From Halococcus saccharolyticus DSM 5350 (GTDB lineage: Archaea; Halobacteriota; Halobacteria; Halobacteriales; Halococcaceae): DNA of 53,680 nt. The notes under the pieces were generated by a model, which worked only from the letters and a program-made list of their open reading frames with translations, was not told the origin of the DNA and did not search any database. The stretch lies in NCBI RefSeq assembly GCF_000336915.1, contig NZ_AOMD01000027.1, positions 46,490 through 100,169 on the forward strand, written 5' to 3'. Below are positions 1 through 9,700 of this stretch, piece by piece (position 1 is the first letter of the stretch; each line of letters begins with the position of its first letter). Position numbers and translations under genes: made by a program.

Positions 1-492
1 GACCGATCCGCGCTCGTCGAGACGGTCGACGAGTCGCTCGATCAGCGTCACGAAGTGCTCGCCATACGAATCACAGCAGCCGAAGGGGTCCGGAATCGCG
101 GTGTAGGGTTTTCCGAGGTTTCGGCCGAGCGCGCCGGCGTTGACGTCGCCGAGATCCACGACGTTGCCGTCGAGGTCGGCGAGCTTTCGAGGAAGTTTGC
201 GGAGCGGATCGCGGTCGTCGGCGGTGAACACCTGCCGAACCGTATGCCCCCGTTCGCGCAGCGCTTCGGCCACGAAGTACCCCCGCGCGATCTCGTTCAT
301 GTTTCCGAGATGAGGAACTCCCGACGGCGAGATCCCACCCTTGATGACGATGGGATCGTCGGGGTCACGTTCGAGGATCCGATCGGCGACCGACTCGGCC
401 CAGAAGTCGTGAGACTGCGAGCCGCTGAGGACGTACGGGTCGTCGATGGCGTCGTCGGCCGTTTCGTTTCCGGTTGGCCTCTCGTCAGTCAT
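1..492 (-). CDS. lysS: Lysyl-tRNA synthetase, class I (N-terminal part)
   Basis: Charges tRNA-Lys with lysine in the cytoplasm. The 164 N-terminal codons are present and the gene runs off the left edge. Residues around 50-62 read GGISPSGVPHLGN, the HIGH-type ATP-binding signature of the archaeal class I enzyme, followed by a catalytic-core stretch with TADDRDPLRK. The ATG lies inside the end of pyrH, overlapping it by 8 bases, so the two are probably one transcript with coupled translation. Identification rests on the N-terminal Rossmann region only; the KMSKS part is outside the window. Confidence 0.9.
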   Translation of the reverse strand, partial: MTDERPTGNETADDAIDDPYVLSGSQSHDFWAESVADRILERDPDDPIVIKGGISPSGVPHLGNMNEIARGYFVAEALRERGHTVRQVFTADDRDPLRKLPRKLADLDGNVVDLGDVNAGALGRNLGKPYTAIPDPFGCCDSYGEHFVTLIERLVDRLDERGSV

Positions 493-1201
493 TCATCGCC
501 CAGTAGGTCGGTTCGTCCGCGGCCGCTGGGATGATGTCGGTACCGTCGTGGCTGCCGGATTCGACGACCTCCGCGACTCGGTCGGGGTCGGTACCGTCGA
601 GGACGACAGTACGAACGCCCGAGCGTTCGATGATCTTCGCCGCGAGCAGGTCGACAGGAGCGCTCGCGCCGGCGGTCATCTCGATGTCGGCGATCACGTC
701 GACGAGCTCGGTGGCCGAGAGCTCGTCGTAGCGGTGTGCGCCGTCGTTTTCGGCGGGATCGGCGTCGAACACGCCCGGAACGCTGGTGGCATAGACGAGA
801 AGATCCGCACCGGCGTACTCCGCGAGCGCGGCGCTCACCGCGTCGGTGGTCTGGCCCGGTGCGACGCCGCCCATGACCGCGATCTCGCCGCGCCTGAGTG
901 CCGCGCCCGCTGTCTCGTAATCCCGGGCGGGGCGGGTCGCCGCACGCTCGGAGAGCGCCGCGATCAGCAGGCGGGCGTTGAGCCGGGTGGTGTCGACGCC
1001 GAGCTGGTCGAGTTCGATCTCGTTCGCGCCGAGTTCGCGGGCGGTGTGGATATACTCTCTCGCAACGGTTCCGCCGCCGACGACCGCACCGACGGTGTGG
1101 CCCGCTTCGACGAGGTTCTCGATGACGGCTGCGTGCGCGCCGACGCGTTCGGGATCCCTGGGTGCGAGAACGCTCCCGCCGAGCGAGAGAACGAGTTTCA
1201 T
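485..1201 (-). CDS. pyrH: UMP kinase
   Basis: Phosphorylates UMP to UDP in pyrimidine nucleotide synthesis. The 238-aa protein has the amino-acid-kinase fold signatures: KLVLSLGGSV at the N-terminus (phosphate-binding Lys and Gly-rich loop), the AVVGGGTVAREYI loop near residue 45, and ATSVPGVFDADP near 150. Length fits archaeal PyrH. The ATG giving MKLVLSLGGS is preferred over an upstream in-frame start that would add eight residues not seen in the family. It overlaps the downstream lysS start by 8 bases. Confidence 0.95.
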   Translation of the reverse strand: MKLVLSLGGSVLAPRDPERVGAHAAVIENLVEAGHTVGAVVGGGTVAREYIHTARELGANEIELDQLGVDTTRLNARLLIAALSERAATRPARDYETAGAALRRGEIAVMGGVAPGQTTDAVSAALAEYAGADLLVYATSVPGVFDADPAENDGAHRYDELSATELVDVIADIEMTAGASAPVDLLAAKIIERSGVRTVVLDGTDPDRVAEVVESGSHDGTDIIPAAADEPTYWAMND

Positions 1202-1283
1202 TGCTGCCGGATTGCCCGGACGCACGCATAAGGGTTATCAACGCCGTCGAAGGGTACAAGCACATTGCGGCCCCCTTTCAGAT

Positions 1284-2111
1284 ATGAAGGCTCTCGCCGT
1301 CGTCGGTGCCTCGGAAACGGGGAAGACGACGCTGATCGAGCGACTCGTCGACCGTCTCGACGAGCGCGGATCGGTCGCCACGATCAAGCACCTCGATCAC
1401 GCACCCGACATCGATACCCACGGCAAGGACACCGCTCGCCACCGTGACGCCGGCGCAGCAGTCACCTACGGCGTCGACGACGAGGGCTGGTTCGCCACCG
1501 GCGACGCGCGCGATCTCGACGAGATCCTCGACGATCTCGCTCCCGACCACGACTACGCGATCGTCGAAGGCTTTTCCGGCCGCCACCTCCCGGCGGTGGT
1601 TCTCGGCGACCGCGACCACGCCGGCCGCGAGCTCGCTTCGGCCGACGATGCCGACGGGATCGATCTCGATGCGGTGTGTACGGCGATCGACGACCTCGAA
1701 CCCCGCGTCACGCTCGAATCGCTGGTCGAGAAGGTCAAATCAGCCCCAAACGCGGATCGCTCGGGCGCGATCGCCACCTTCACGGGTCGCGTCCGGACGA
1801 AAGACGCCGACGACGACGCGCCGACCGAGCACCTCGAGTTCGAGACCTACGAGGGCGTCGCCGAGGAGCGCCTCGCGGCCATCATCGACGACCTCGAAGC
1901 CCGCGAGGGCGTCCAGCGCGTGCTCGCCCACCACCGCACGGGCGTCATCACCTCGGGCGAGGATATCGTGTTCGTCGTGGTGCTCGCGGGCCACCGCGAG
2001 GAGGCGTTCGCGACGGTCTCGGACGGTATCGACCGACTCAAAGACGAAGTCCCGATCTTCAAAAAGGAAGTGACGGCCGACGAGCAGTTCTGGCTCCACG
2101 AGCGCGCGTGA
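1284..2111 (+). CDS. MobB-MoaE fusion, molybdopterin cofactor synthesis
   Basis: A 275-aa two-domain protein. Residues 1-135 resemble MobB, the P-loop GTP-binding protein of molybdopterin-guanine dinucleotide synthesis, with the P-loop GASETGKTTL near residue 8. From about residue 145 the sequence matches MoaE, the large subunit of molybdopterin synthase, which converts precursor Z to molybdopterin: GAIATFTGRVR, HLEFETYEG, and the C-terminal PIFKKEV with the catalytic lysines and QFWLHE. Two steps of one pathway are thus joined in one chain. The start is the ATG after a short gap from the divergent pyrH. No other moa or moe gene is in the window. Confidence 0.9.
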   Translation: MKALAVVGASETGKTTLIERLVDRLDERGSVATIKHLDHAPDIDTHGKDTARHRDAGAAVTYGVDDEGWFATGDARDLDEILDDLAPDHDYAIVEGFSGRHLPAVVLGDRDHAGRELASADDADGIDLDAVCTAIDDLEPRVTLESLVEKVKSAPNADRSGAIATFTGRVRTKDADDDAPTEHLEFETYEGVAEERLAAIIDDLEAREGVQRVLAHHRTGVITSGEDIVFVVVLAGHREEAFATVSDGIDRLKDEVPIFKKEVTADEQFWLHERA

Positions 2112-2136
2112 GCCATCGCGACGCATACCACTAGCC

Positions 2137-2156
2137 ATTACCCGGTAATTATATCC
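2137..2156 (+). promoter_or_regulatory. Palindrome overlapping a TATA box
   Basis: A 13-base palindrome, ATTACC-C-GGTAAT (2137-2149), runs directly into the TATA-like AATTATATCC (2147-2156). The TATA centre is about 27 bases before the GTG at 2179, the spacing expected for a leaderless transcript. The palindrome overlaps the BRE/TATA position, where an archaeal repressor or activator would bind. Both elements are seen in the sequence; their function is inferred. Confidence 0.45.
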
Positions 2157-2178
2157 GCTACTTAGCCAGGCGAGTCGT

Positions 2179-2310
2179 GTGACGCGCTCCCGAACTGTGG
2201 AGGACGACGAGTGCGCGGAAGAGGAAATAAGAAACGCAGCGCGGTCGATAAAACGTCTAGGCTCCTCTCGAAGCGTCGTGAAACGAGCGTGGGAAGCGAC
2301 CACATCGTGA
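2179..2310 (+). CDS. Small leaderless ORF, 43 aa, unknown
   Basis: This GTG-started frame encodes 43 residues, beginning MTRSRTVEDDECAEEEIRNA and ending VVKRAWEATTS. It has an acidic first half and a basic, probably helical second half, like small haloarchaeal regulatory proteins. Support for coding: a TATA box at the right distance for a leaderless start at 2179, no competing gene in the 273-base gap, and a clean stop before the next promoter. I recognise no family. A later in-frame GTG at 2197 would give 37 aa. It could be a chance ORF. Confidence 0.5.
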   Translation: MTRSRTVEDDECAEEEIRNAARSIKRLGSSRSVVKRAWEATTS

Positions 2311-2341
2311 AAGGGCCCAAAGCTACGCGAAGCATCTGTCG

Positions 2342-2378
2342 GCTATAATACATTGGGGTTGTACATCCCGAGTGGAGG
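2342..2378 (+). promoter_or_regulatory. TATA box and Shine-Dalgarno for the 2385 gene
   Basis: CTATAATAC at 2342-2350 is a TATA-like box. GGAGG at 2374-2378 lies six bases before the ATG at 2385, matching the haloarchaeal anti-SD. The small gene therefore probably has its own short-leadered transcript. Confidence 0.55.
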
Positions 2379-2384
2379 CCGACA

Positions 2385-2627
2385 ATGAGCACGACACAGC
2401 CCACGGTCGATGCGAACGCCAAGGAACAGCGGCTGAAGACGTATCTCGAACGCAACGCTGCCGACGGCGAGCTCTACTTCAAGAGCAAGTTCATCGCGGA
2501 CGAGGTGGGGCTCTCGCCGAAGGAGATCGGCGCACTGATGTGCAAGCTCAGCGACGCGGCGACCGATCTCGAGATCGAGAAGTGGTCGTACACCAGCGCG
2601 ACGACGTGGCGCGTCGAGCCGGCGTAA
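2385..2627 (+). CDS. DUF7123-type small protein
   Basis: This 80-aa acidic soluble protein matches my recollection of a widespread haloarchaeal family of unknown function annotated DUF7123. A central stretch, FIADEVGLSPKEIGALMCKL (about residues 38-57), looks like a winged-helix recognition segment, and the C-terminus ends WSYTSATTWRVEP. A DNA-binding role is plausible but only inferred. It has its own TATA box and a good Shine-Dalgarno. It lies upstream of, and codirectional with, a membrane protease gene. Confidence 0.8.
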   Translation: MSTTQPTVDANAKEQRLKTYLERNAADGELYFKSKFIADEVGLSPKEIGALMCKLSDAATDLEIEKWSYTSATTWRVEPA

Positions 2628-2733
2628 TCGTCCGAGTGGGCTGTTCGCGCTCCCGTCCTGAATCGGGTCCCCGTTGGCGCATCCCGCTCGACGAACGGTC
2701 TGTAGGCTTATCCCTGCCCGCCACCAGCAATGG

Positions 2734-3867
2734 ATGATGGACGACAGCGAACCGCGCGCCGAGGGACCTCCACCCGAGGCGTTCGCGGGACTCTTTCGCG
2801 TCGCCGAAGTCACCGTCGACGACGGGCAACTCCGATACTACGGCGAACCACTCGTCTCGGGGGAACGACTCGAACGTCGGCTTTGGCCGGTGTTCCGTGA
2901 TCGGGGCTACGAGGTCCGGCTGACGAACGAACCCCGGCGAGACCCGCTAACCGGCGTCGAGACTGGCGGCAGACGGTACGTCCTCGTCGCCACGCCGCGC
3001 TCGACCGGGATCGACGGGATACCGTGGACCAACCTCCTGTTTGCGGCGCTCACGGTGCTCTCGACGCTCGTTGCGGGCAGTCGGTGGTACGGGGCCGATC
3101 TCAGCGATCCCACGAACCTGCTGGCCGGGTGGCCGTTTGCGCTCGCGGTGCTCTCGGTACTCGGGGTTCACGAACTCGGTCACTACGCACTGAGCCGGTA
3201 TCACGGCGTCGACGCGAGTCTGCCCTACTTCATCCCGCTGCCGAACGTGATCGGAACGATGGGTGCGGTGATCCGGATGCGCGGCCGAATGCCCGACCGG
3301 AAGAGTCTGTTCGATATCGGGGTCGCTGGGCCGCTCGCCGGCCTGGTTGCGACCTGTGTCGTCACGGTCGTCGGGCTGTATCTCGACCCGGTTCCCGAAC
3401 CGGCGATCCCGATCACGTTCAACTACCCACCGCTGGTCCAGATACTCGCCGATCTCACCGGGCAGCCACTCACGTATTCGGGCGGCGAAGTCGTCAATCC
3501 CGTGGTGTTCGCGGGCTGGGTCGGGATGTTCGTCACCTTCCTCAACCTGATCCCGGTTGGTCAGCTCGACGGCGGCCACCTCGTGCGCGCGATGGTCGGC
3601 AAGCGCCACGAGACCGTCGGCGCGCTGGTGCCGGCTGCGCTGTTCGGGCTCGCTGCCTATCTCTACTACGTCCGCGAGGCCGCGTTCAACGCCGTCTTCC
3701 TCTGGGTGCTCTGGGGCGTGTTCACCCTCGGCTTTGCGTACGCCGGCCCCGCGACCCCGATCTACGAGGACGGACTCGACGCGAAACGGACCGCACTCGG
3801 CATCGTCACGTTCGGCCTCGGCGCGCTCTGTTTCACGCCGGTGCCGTTCGAACTCGTCATGCCGTGA
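2734..3867 (+). CDS. Site-2 protease family membrane metalloprotease (M50)
   Basis: Intramembrane zinc metalloprotease of the S2P family, 377 aa. The zinc site HELGH lies at residues 146-150 within a hydrophobic helix, and the second conserved site NLIPVGQLDGGH supplies the Asp ligand. About 95 N-terminal residues are cytosolic, and several membrane helices follow. The adjacent ATGs at 2734 and 2737 are the likely starts; an upstream in-frame extension lacks haloarchaeal composition. The substrate is unknown. A second M50 protein with CBS domains is encoded at 21000. Confidence 0.88.
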   Translation: MMDDSEPRAEGPPPEAFAGLFRVAEVTVDDGQLRYYGEPLVSGERLERRLWPVFRDRGYEVRLTNEPRRDPLTGVETGGRRYVLVATPRSTGIDGIPWTNLLFAALTVLSTLVAGSRWYGADLSDPTNLLAGWPFALAVLSVLGVHELGHYALSRYHGVDASLPYFIPLPNVIGTMGAVIRMRGRMPDRKSLFDIGVAGPLAGLVATCVVTVVGLYLDPVPEPAIPITFNYPPLVQILADLTGQPLTYSGGEVVNPVVFAGWVGMFVTFLNLIPVGQLDGGHLVRAMVGKRHETVGALVPAALFGLAAYLYYVREAAFNAVFLWVLWGVFTLGFAYAGPATPIYEDGLDAKRTALGIVTFGLGALCFTPVPFELVMP

Positions 3868-3927
3868 AGCGGCCACCGACCGCCCGCACGCCGGAACGCT
3901 TTCGACGGTCGGCAGTCGTGTTCGCTC

Positions 3928-4764
3928 ATGAGCAGCATCGACGAGAAGCGGGTGTACGGGCCGGACAGTGAGGAGGTGGCGCTGTTCGTCGCGAGCGAGA
4001 CGGGCCTCGCTCGCGTCGCAGTCGTCGGCGCACGGATCGGTGAGATCGAACTCGTCGACCGTGCCACGGCCCACGATCTCGCGGTCCACGACGGTCGGAT
4101 CGCGGTGGCCACCGACGAGGACGTGGTCCTTGGCACCGACGAAGACGCCGAATCGACCGGTTTCGGTCGGGCAGCAGCTATCGGCTCGGACGGAACGCTC
4201 CTCGCCGCCGCTCCCGACGGAACCGTAGCGCGCCGCATCGACGGCGAATGGACACCGGTTAGCACCGTCACGGAGCCGCAGGCGATCGATGGTGAGCTCG
4301 TGGCGGCCGCCGATGGCGTCTATCGGTGTTCCAACACCGACTGCCAGCACGTCGGACTCGATGCCGCCAGCGACGTCGCCGCCGCGGGAACGCCCCACGC
4401 GACGACCGCCGACGGCCTCTATCGACTCGGTAACGGCTGGCTGCCAGTTCTCGATGGGATGTTTTCGATGATGAGCACGGATCGCGGGACGGCCGAGCCG
4501 GGGGCGATCGGCCGGGCACACGCAGCAACCGATGAAACGCTGTATCGCCACGCCGATGGCGAATGGACGACTGTGGATGACGTCGATCGGGAGGTTGTCG
4601 ATGTCGCATACGGCGGAGCAGAATCGGAATCCGAAGGTGGTGTTTACGCCGTCACAGCGGACGGAACGTTGCTCTCGGAAACCGACGACGGCTGGCGTGA
4701 TCACCCGCTCGGGCTACGCGGCGTTCGGGCGCTCGTCGCACGGCCGGATCGAAAATCGCGATAG
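3928..4764 (+). CDS. HVO_0234-like beta-propeller protein
   Basis: A 278-aa soluble acidic protein with repeated blade-like segments, each with the pattern of a short strand, a Asp-Gly turn and 'vy/lyr' (for example GVYRC, GLYRLGNGW, TLYRHADGEW, GVYAVTADG). It resembles the haloarchaeal family named after HVO_0234, whose function is not established. No signal peptide or catalytic motif is visible. It follows the M50 gene by 60 bases in the same direction, possibly as one operon. Confidence 0.75.
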   Translation: MSSIDEKRVYGPDSEEVALFVASETGLARVAVVGARIGEIELVDRATAHDLAVHDGRIAVATDEDVVLGTDEDAESTGFGRAAAIGSDGTLLAAAPDGTVARRIDGEWTPVSTVTEPQAIDGELVAAADGVYRCSNTDCQHVGLDAASDVAAAGTPHATTADGLYRLGNGWLPVLDGMFSMMSTDRGTAEPGAIGRAHAATDETLYRHADGEWTTVDDVDREVVDVAYGGAESESEGGVYAVTADGTLLSETDDGWRDHPLGLRGVRALVARPDRKSR

Positions 4765-4937
4765 CAGACGTGAAACACACCAGATCGTCTCCGCCAAAAT
4801 CCCCTCAACGTCATCAACGACCTCTTCAATAGCCTGAGCAGATAACTCCGTGGCCTTCCGTTTTGAGAATTCGAGGAGTCAGGTAGCACCCACTGCGGCA
4901 GTGCTGCGACGATAGCAGGCTAGTACTTCTGCGGCAT

Positions 4938-5801
4938 TCAGAGAATTGGTGTTGCACCGGCGACGACGAGGCCGACAGCGACGAGGATGAAGACGACGCC
5001 TCCAGCGAGGAAAAAGCGATACGTGCCGCCGAGGTCGTCGGTCAGCTCGGCTTCAGTCTGGTCGGAAATGATGAATTTTTCCCCCTCATCGGGAGTGACG
5101 ACGACGTCCTCTGGGTGGAGCGGCATCGTGGCACCCTCGTTGGCCCGTACGTGACCGAGCACGTAGGTATCGTTGCCCTTCCGCAGTGTCTGCTCGTGGT
5201 AGCGCCGGTCGCCGTGTGCGTTGCCGACATCGATGAGGTTCGTGATCGAGCCCGTCTGCTCCGAGACGCTCGTTTCGCCCTCGACGAACTCACGGATGTG
5301 CTGGGGTGGTTCGGATTCGGCGTCGATTGTGACCGAGGGAAACTCTTCGAACTCACACACCACTCCGTCGACGGCAGTTCCCTCGCTCGCGAGACCCCGA
5401 TCCGATGGCATCCAATCGGTTCCGCCGTCCGCACGGTCTTCGATCGCCACTCGAACGCTGTCCGTACCGTCGTCGATCAGAAACGGGACGGAGTGAACTC
5501 CTGATGCCATGATGTTCCACTCGCTGTGATCCCCGTGCTCCGACCACTCCTGTATCTCCCACGCGGCGAGGAGCGTGCCGTCTTCGTTACTGATCGGTGC
5601 GACGAATCCCTCCTCGTCGTCCGCTGGTCCGGTCACAGTACCTTTCAGTTCGACCCGGCCCTCGTCGTCGATGCTCCTGATCTCCGTAGTGGGGGTTTCG
5701 GTAACCAACTGATGTTGCCTGCGTTTCTTCCAGCCCTGGTACGCCACTCCGATACCGAGCAGCCCCAGCACGAGGCCAGCGCCGATCATGTCCGTACTCA
5801 T
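4938..5801 (-). CDS. Membrane protein with GIDE-like domain
   Basis: A 287-aa protein with an N-terminal helix (IGAGLVLGLLGIGVAYQGW), a large soluble part and a C-terminal helix (FFLAGGVVFILVAVGLVVAG). The central region, with a segment reading FLIDDGTDSVRVAIED, resembles the GIDE domain found next to RING fingers in eukaryotic membrane E3 ligases and alone in many prokaryotic membrane proteins. No RING domain is present, so an E3 function should not be assumed. The start chosen is MSTDMIGAG; the open frame continues far upstream only as a shadow of prs. Confidence 0.7.
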   Translation of the reverse strand: MSTDMIGAGLVLGLLGIGVAYQGWKKRRQHQLVTETPTTEIRSIDDEGRVELKGTVTGPADDEEGFVAPISNEDGTLLAAWEIQEWSEHGDHSEWNIMASGVHSVPFLIDDGTDSVRVAIEDRADGGTDWMPSDRGLASEGTAVDGVVCEFEEFPSVTIDAESEPPQHIREFVEGETSVSEQTGSITNLIDVGNAHGDRRYHEQTLRKGNDTYVLGHVRANEGATMPLHPEDVVVTPDEGEKFIISDQTEAELTDDLGGTYRFFLAGGVVFILVAVGLVVAGATPIL

Positions 5802-5888
5802 TTTCGTTATCGTTGCCACAGCAATGCATAATCCTATCGCCTGGCACGACTCGAAAGAGGGGTGCTCTCGGCTCGTTACCGAAAACCG

Positions 5889-5898
5889 GTTTAGGCGG
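5889..5898 (+). promoter_or_regulatory. TATA box of prs
   Basis: A GGTTTAGGC-type element sits about 24-27 bases before the prs ATG, consistent with leaderless transcription. Confidence 0.4.
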
Positions 5899-5915
5899 CC
5901 CGCGAACACACGCGC

Positions 5916-6767
5916 ATGATCGTTAGCGCCTCGACGTCCCAATCGCTCGCGAGTTCGCTCGCCGCCGAACTCGACGAGCCGCTCGCGGCCACCGAGTACG
6001 AGCGATTTCCCGACGGCGAGCTCTGTGCCTCGGTCCCGGAGTTCGACGCCGACAGCGCCGTCGTGGTCTGTGCAACCACTACGAGCGACGCCCATCTCGA
6101 AGCCCTCCAGCTCCAGGACGCGGTCCGCGAGGCGGGCGCTCGCGAGGTCACGACGATACTCCCGTACATGGGGTACGCCCGCCAGGACAGCGCGTTCGCG
6201 GCGGGCCACCCCGTCTCGGCTCGTGCGGTCGCCCGCGCCCTGAGTACGGGAACTGACCGCGTACTCACCGTGAATCCCCACGAGGAGAGCGTCAGCGGGT
6301 TCTTCGAGGTGCCCTGTGAAACCGTCGACGCCGCCGGCCAGCTCGCGGCTCCCCTGCCCGATCTCGACAATCCTGTGTTCCTCGCCCCCGACGCCGGTGC
6401 GCGTGAACTCGCGACGACCGTTCGCGACGCACACGGCGAGGGCTCGGTGGATTACTTCGAGAAGACGCGCCACAGCGCCACCGAAGTCGAAATCGAACCC
6501 CACGCGACCGACGTCGGCGGCCGCGACGCGGTGCTCGTCGACGACATCGTGGCCACCGGCTCGACGATGGCGACCGCTGTTTCCCATCTCCGCGACCGCG
6601 ATGCGGCCCGCGCGTTCGTTACCTGCGTCCACCCGGTGCTCGCGGGCACCGCTCGAACTCGCCTCGCCCGCGCGGGCGTCGAAGCCGTCTACGGAACCGA
6701 TACGATCGAGCGCGCCGAGAGCAACGTGAGCGTCGCGCCCGCGATCGCCGACGTACTTTCGAAATAG
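5916..6767 (+). CDS. prs: Ribose-phosphate diphosphokinase (PRPP synthetase)
   Basis: Makes 5-phosphoribosyl-1-diphosphate from ribose 5-phosphate and ATP, feeding nucleotide, His and Trp synthesis. The 283-aa archaeal-length enzyme shows ERFPDGELC near residue 29, the flexible-loop region LPYMGYARQDSAF near residue 85, and the PRPP-binding loop AVLVDDIVATGSTM near 207. It is convergent with ileS; the two stop codons are separated by only six bases, so the transcripts must overlap or terminate within the neighbouring gene. Confidence 0.95.
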   Translation: MIVSASTSQSLASSLAAELDEPLAATEYERFPDGELCASVPEFDADSAVVVCATTTSDAHLEALQLQDAVREAGAREVTTILPYMGYARQDSAFAAGHPVSARAVARALSTGTDRVLTVNPHEESVSGFFEVPCETVDAAGQLAAPLPDLDNPVFLAPDAGARELATTVRDAHGEGSVDYFEKTRHSATEVEIEPHATDVGGRDAVLVDDIVATGSTMATAVSHLRDRDAARAFVTCVHPVLAGTARTRLARAGVEAVYGTDTIERAESNVSVAPAIADVLSK

Positions 6768-6773
6768 TCCGAG

Positions 6774-9700
6774 CTACGCTCGCGCGCCGGCGAGCGGCTC
6801 GATGGCGATCTCCACCGTGGTGTCCTCGACATCCCACTCGCGTCGGTGGCCGTCCTCGACGGCCCCGAACTCGTCGGCGCGGACCTCCTCGGCGATCAGG
6901 GCCTCGTGCTCGCGGACGAGATCGCCGATCCGGTCGTCCGCGACGGCGAACTCGACTCGGATCCGTTCTTCGAGATCGAGATCGAGCTCCTTGCGCATCT
7001 CCTGGACACGACGGACTACATCGCGGGCGTAGCCCTCGCTCTCGATGTCCTCGGTCAGGGCGGTATCGACGTAGACTGTGCCGCCACCTTCTTCGCCGAA
7101 TCCGGCTGCGGCGACCGCGTCGGGCGTCTCGGTCACGATCGTCACCATCTCCTCGGAGAGATCGACCGACTCGCCGGTACGGTCCTCGACGGCGGCTTCG
7201 AGCGCCGCGAGCGTCGGCTCCTCGACCCGAGCTTCGTTGAGTGCAGTCATCACCTCACCCGCGCGATCGCCGAATTCCGGGCCAAGTAAGCTCATGTCGG
7301 CCTCGCCGCTGTAGGCGAGCTCGTCCCACCGGTCGTCGGGGTCGATCAGCTCGACGCGGCGAGCGTTCAGCCGGTCGGCGACGAGGTCGCGCTGGTCGTC
7401 GACCGCGCTCGCGACCGCCTCGCTCTCGGCGTCGACCACGACGCGCGTGACGGGCCACCGGAGCTTGCGTTCGGCCTGCTGGCGGGCGGCCGAACCGGCC
7501 TCCTCGACCGCGCGCGCGACCGCCACCGCGCGTTCGAGATCGGGGTCGCGGAGCGCCGCGTCGGGTTCGGGCCAGTCACACATGTGGACGGTGTCGAAAC
7601 CCGAATCACCGGTGAGCGTACCGTAGATCTCTTCCGCGACGAACGGCGCGTACGGCGCGAGCAGCGCGACTACCTCTTCCAGTACCCGGTAGAACGTGGC
7701 GTACGCCGCGCGCTTCGAGTCGCTATCCGATTCCTCCCACATCCGCTCGCGGACGCCCTGGACGTAGAACCGGGAGACGTCCTCGACGACGAAATCGAGG
7801 AGAGCGTCGAGCGCGCGGTCCTGGCGGAAGTCAGCCCACGCGTCGGCCATCTCTGCCTCCACGGTCTGGAGCCGCGAGAGCACCCACCGATCCTCGCGTT
7901 CGAGGGCGTTCTCGACATCGTCAAGAGTCGTCTCCTGGGGATCGAACCCGTCGAGGCGCATGTACGGCAGCGGGAACCGGAAGACGTTCCAGAGGATGTT
8001 GAGCGTGCGCTCCATCTCCTCGGTCTCGTCCCACGAGAAGCGCATGTCGTCGCCCTGTGGCGTGACCGACAAGAGGAATAACCGCATCGCGTCGGCCCCG
8101 TGGCGCTCGACGATCTCGCCGGGCTCGATCGTGATACCCTTCGACTTCGACATGCCTCGCCCGTCGGGCATGTTGGCGTAGCCGTGCATCAGCACCTCCT
8201 CGTACGGAACTTCGCCGAGCGCTGCGGTGCCCATTCCCAACTGTGACCAGAACCAGCCGCGGGTCTGGTCGTGGGCCTCCATGATGAGATCGGCGGGCCA
8301 GAGTTCATCGAACGCCTCCGTCTCGCCCGGATAGTCGAGGGTTCCCCACGACGCCACCGACGAGTCGAGCCAGACGTCGAACACGTCCGGGACCCGGGTG
8401 TACGTAGTGCCGTCCTCGGTGATGGTCAGGTCGTCGACCGTCGGCCGATGGAGATCGATCGTGTCGGGATCGACGTCCTGGTCGACCCGCTCGGCGAGTT
8501 CCTCTCGTGTGCCGACGACGACCATCTCCTCGGCGTCGACAGTCGATCCGTCGTCGGTCGTTCCGTTCTCCAAGCGGTCCTCGTCACCTTCAGGCGTCCA
8601 GATCGGGACGGGGATGCCCCAGTAGCGCTGCCGGGAGACGTTCCAGTCGGGCGAGTCCTCGACGAAGTTCCGGAAGCGCTCGTCGCGCGCTTCCGGAGGA
8701 TGCCACTCGCTGTCCTCGATGTTGGCGAGCAGTTCCTCTTTGATGTCGGTGACCGTGATGAACCACTGATCGGTGGCGAGGAAGACGATGTCCGTGTCGC
8801 ATCGCCAGCACTGGCCGTAGTCGTGGACGTAGGTTTCCTCGGCGAGCAGCAGTCCCTTCTCGTCGAGGTCCGCGATGATCCCGTCGTTGGCGTCGCGGAC
8901 GAACTCGCCGGCGTACTTTCCAGCCTCGTCGGTGTAGACGCCGTCGCCCTCGACGGGACAGAACACGTCGAGGCCGAGTTCCTGGCCCCGCTCGAAGTCC
9001 TCCTGACCGTGACCGGGTGCGGAGTGGACGAGCCCCGTCCTGTCGACCTCGACATAGTCGGCGTGGTACACCTGTCCCGCACCGTCACCATCGGCGTGGT
9101 CGGGTACTTCCTCGGCCAGCGGATGGTCGTACTCCCAGCCGAGCATCTCGCTCCCGTCGAACTCGTCGAGTACCTCGTAGTCCTCGTACCGGCCCTTCTT
9201 CAGGACCTCCTCGACCACGTCGGCCGCGAGGTAGAGCACCTCGCTCTCGCCGTCTCTTTCGGCACGAACCTGCTGGTAGGTCACGTCCTCGTCGACCGCG
9301 ACGAACGCGTTCGCGGGCACCGTCCACGGCGTCGTGGTCCAGATGACGAGATTCCCCTCTCGCTCGCGGAGCGGGAACTGCACGTAGATCGAGGGGTCCT
9401 CGACTTCGTGGTACTCGACCTCGTTTTTGGCGATCGCAGTCTCGCACCGCGGACACTGGGTGATCGAACGCTTCCCCTGCTCAACGAGGCTCCGGTCTGC
9501 GGCCTGGGCGAACCCCCACCACGCCGCCTCCATATACACCGGTGAGACGGTTTTGTAGGGGTTCTCCCAGTCCATCCAAACGCCGAACGACTCGAAGTCC
9601 GACTGGAGCCCCTCTAACTGGGCCTCGGCGTACGATTTGCACTCCTCGATGAACGGCTCCATCCCGAACGCCTCGATGTCCTTCTTGTTCTCGAACCCGA

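Noticed and set aside
4938-6632. 564-codon version of the GIDE-like protein
   Set aside because: The first 277 codons are antisense to prs; the family-like part begins at MSTDMIGAG (5801).
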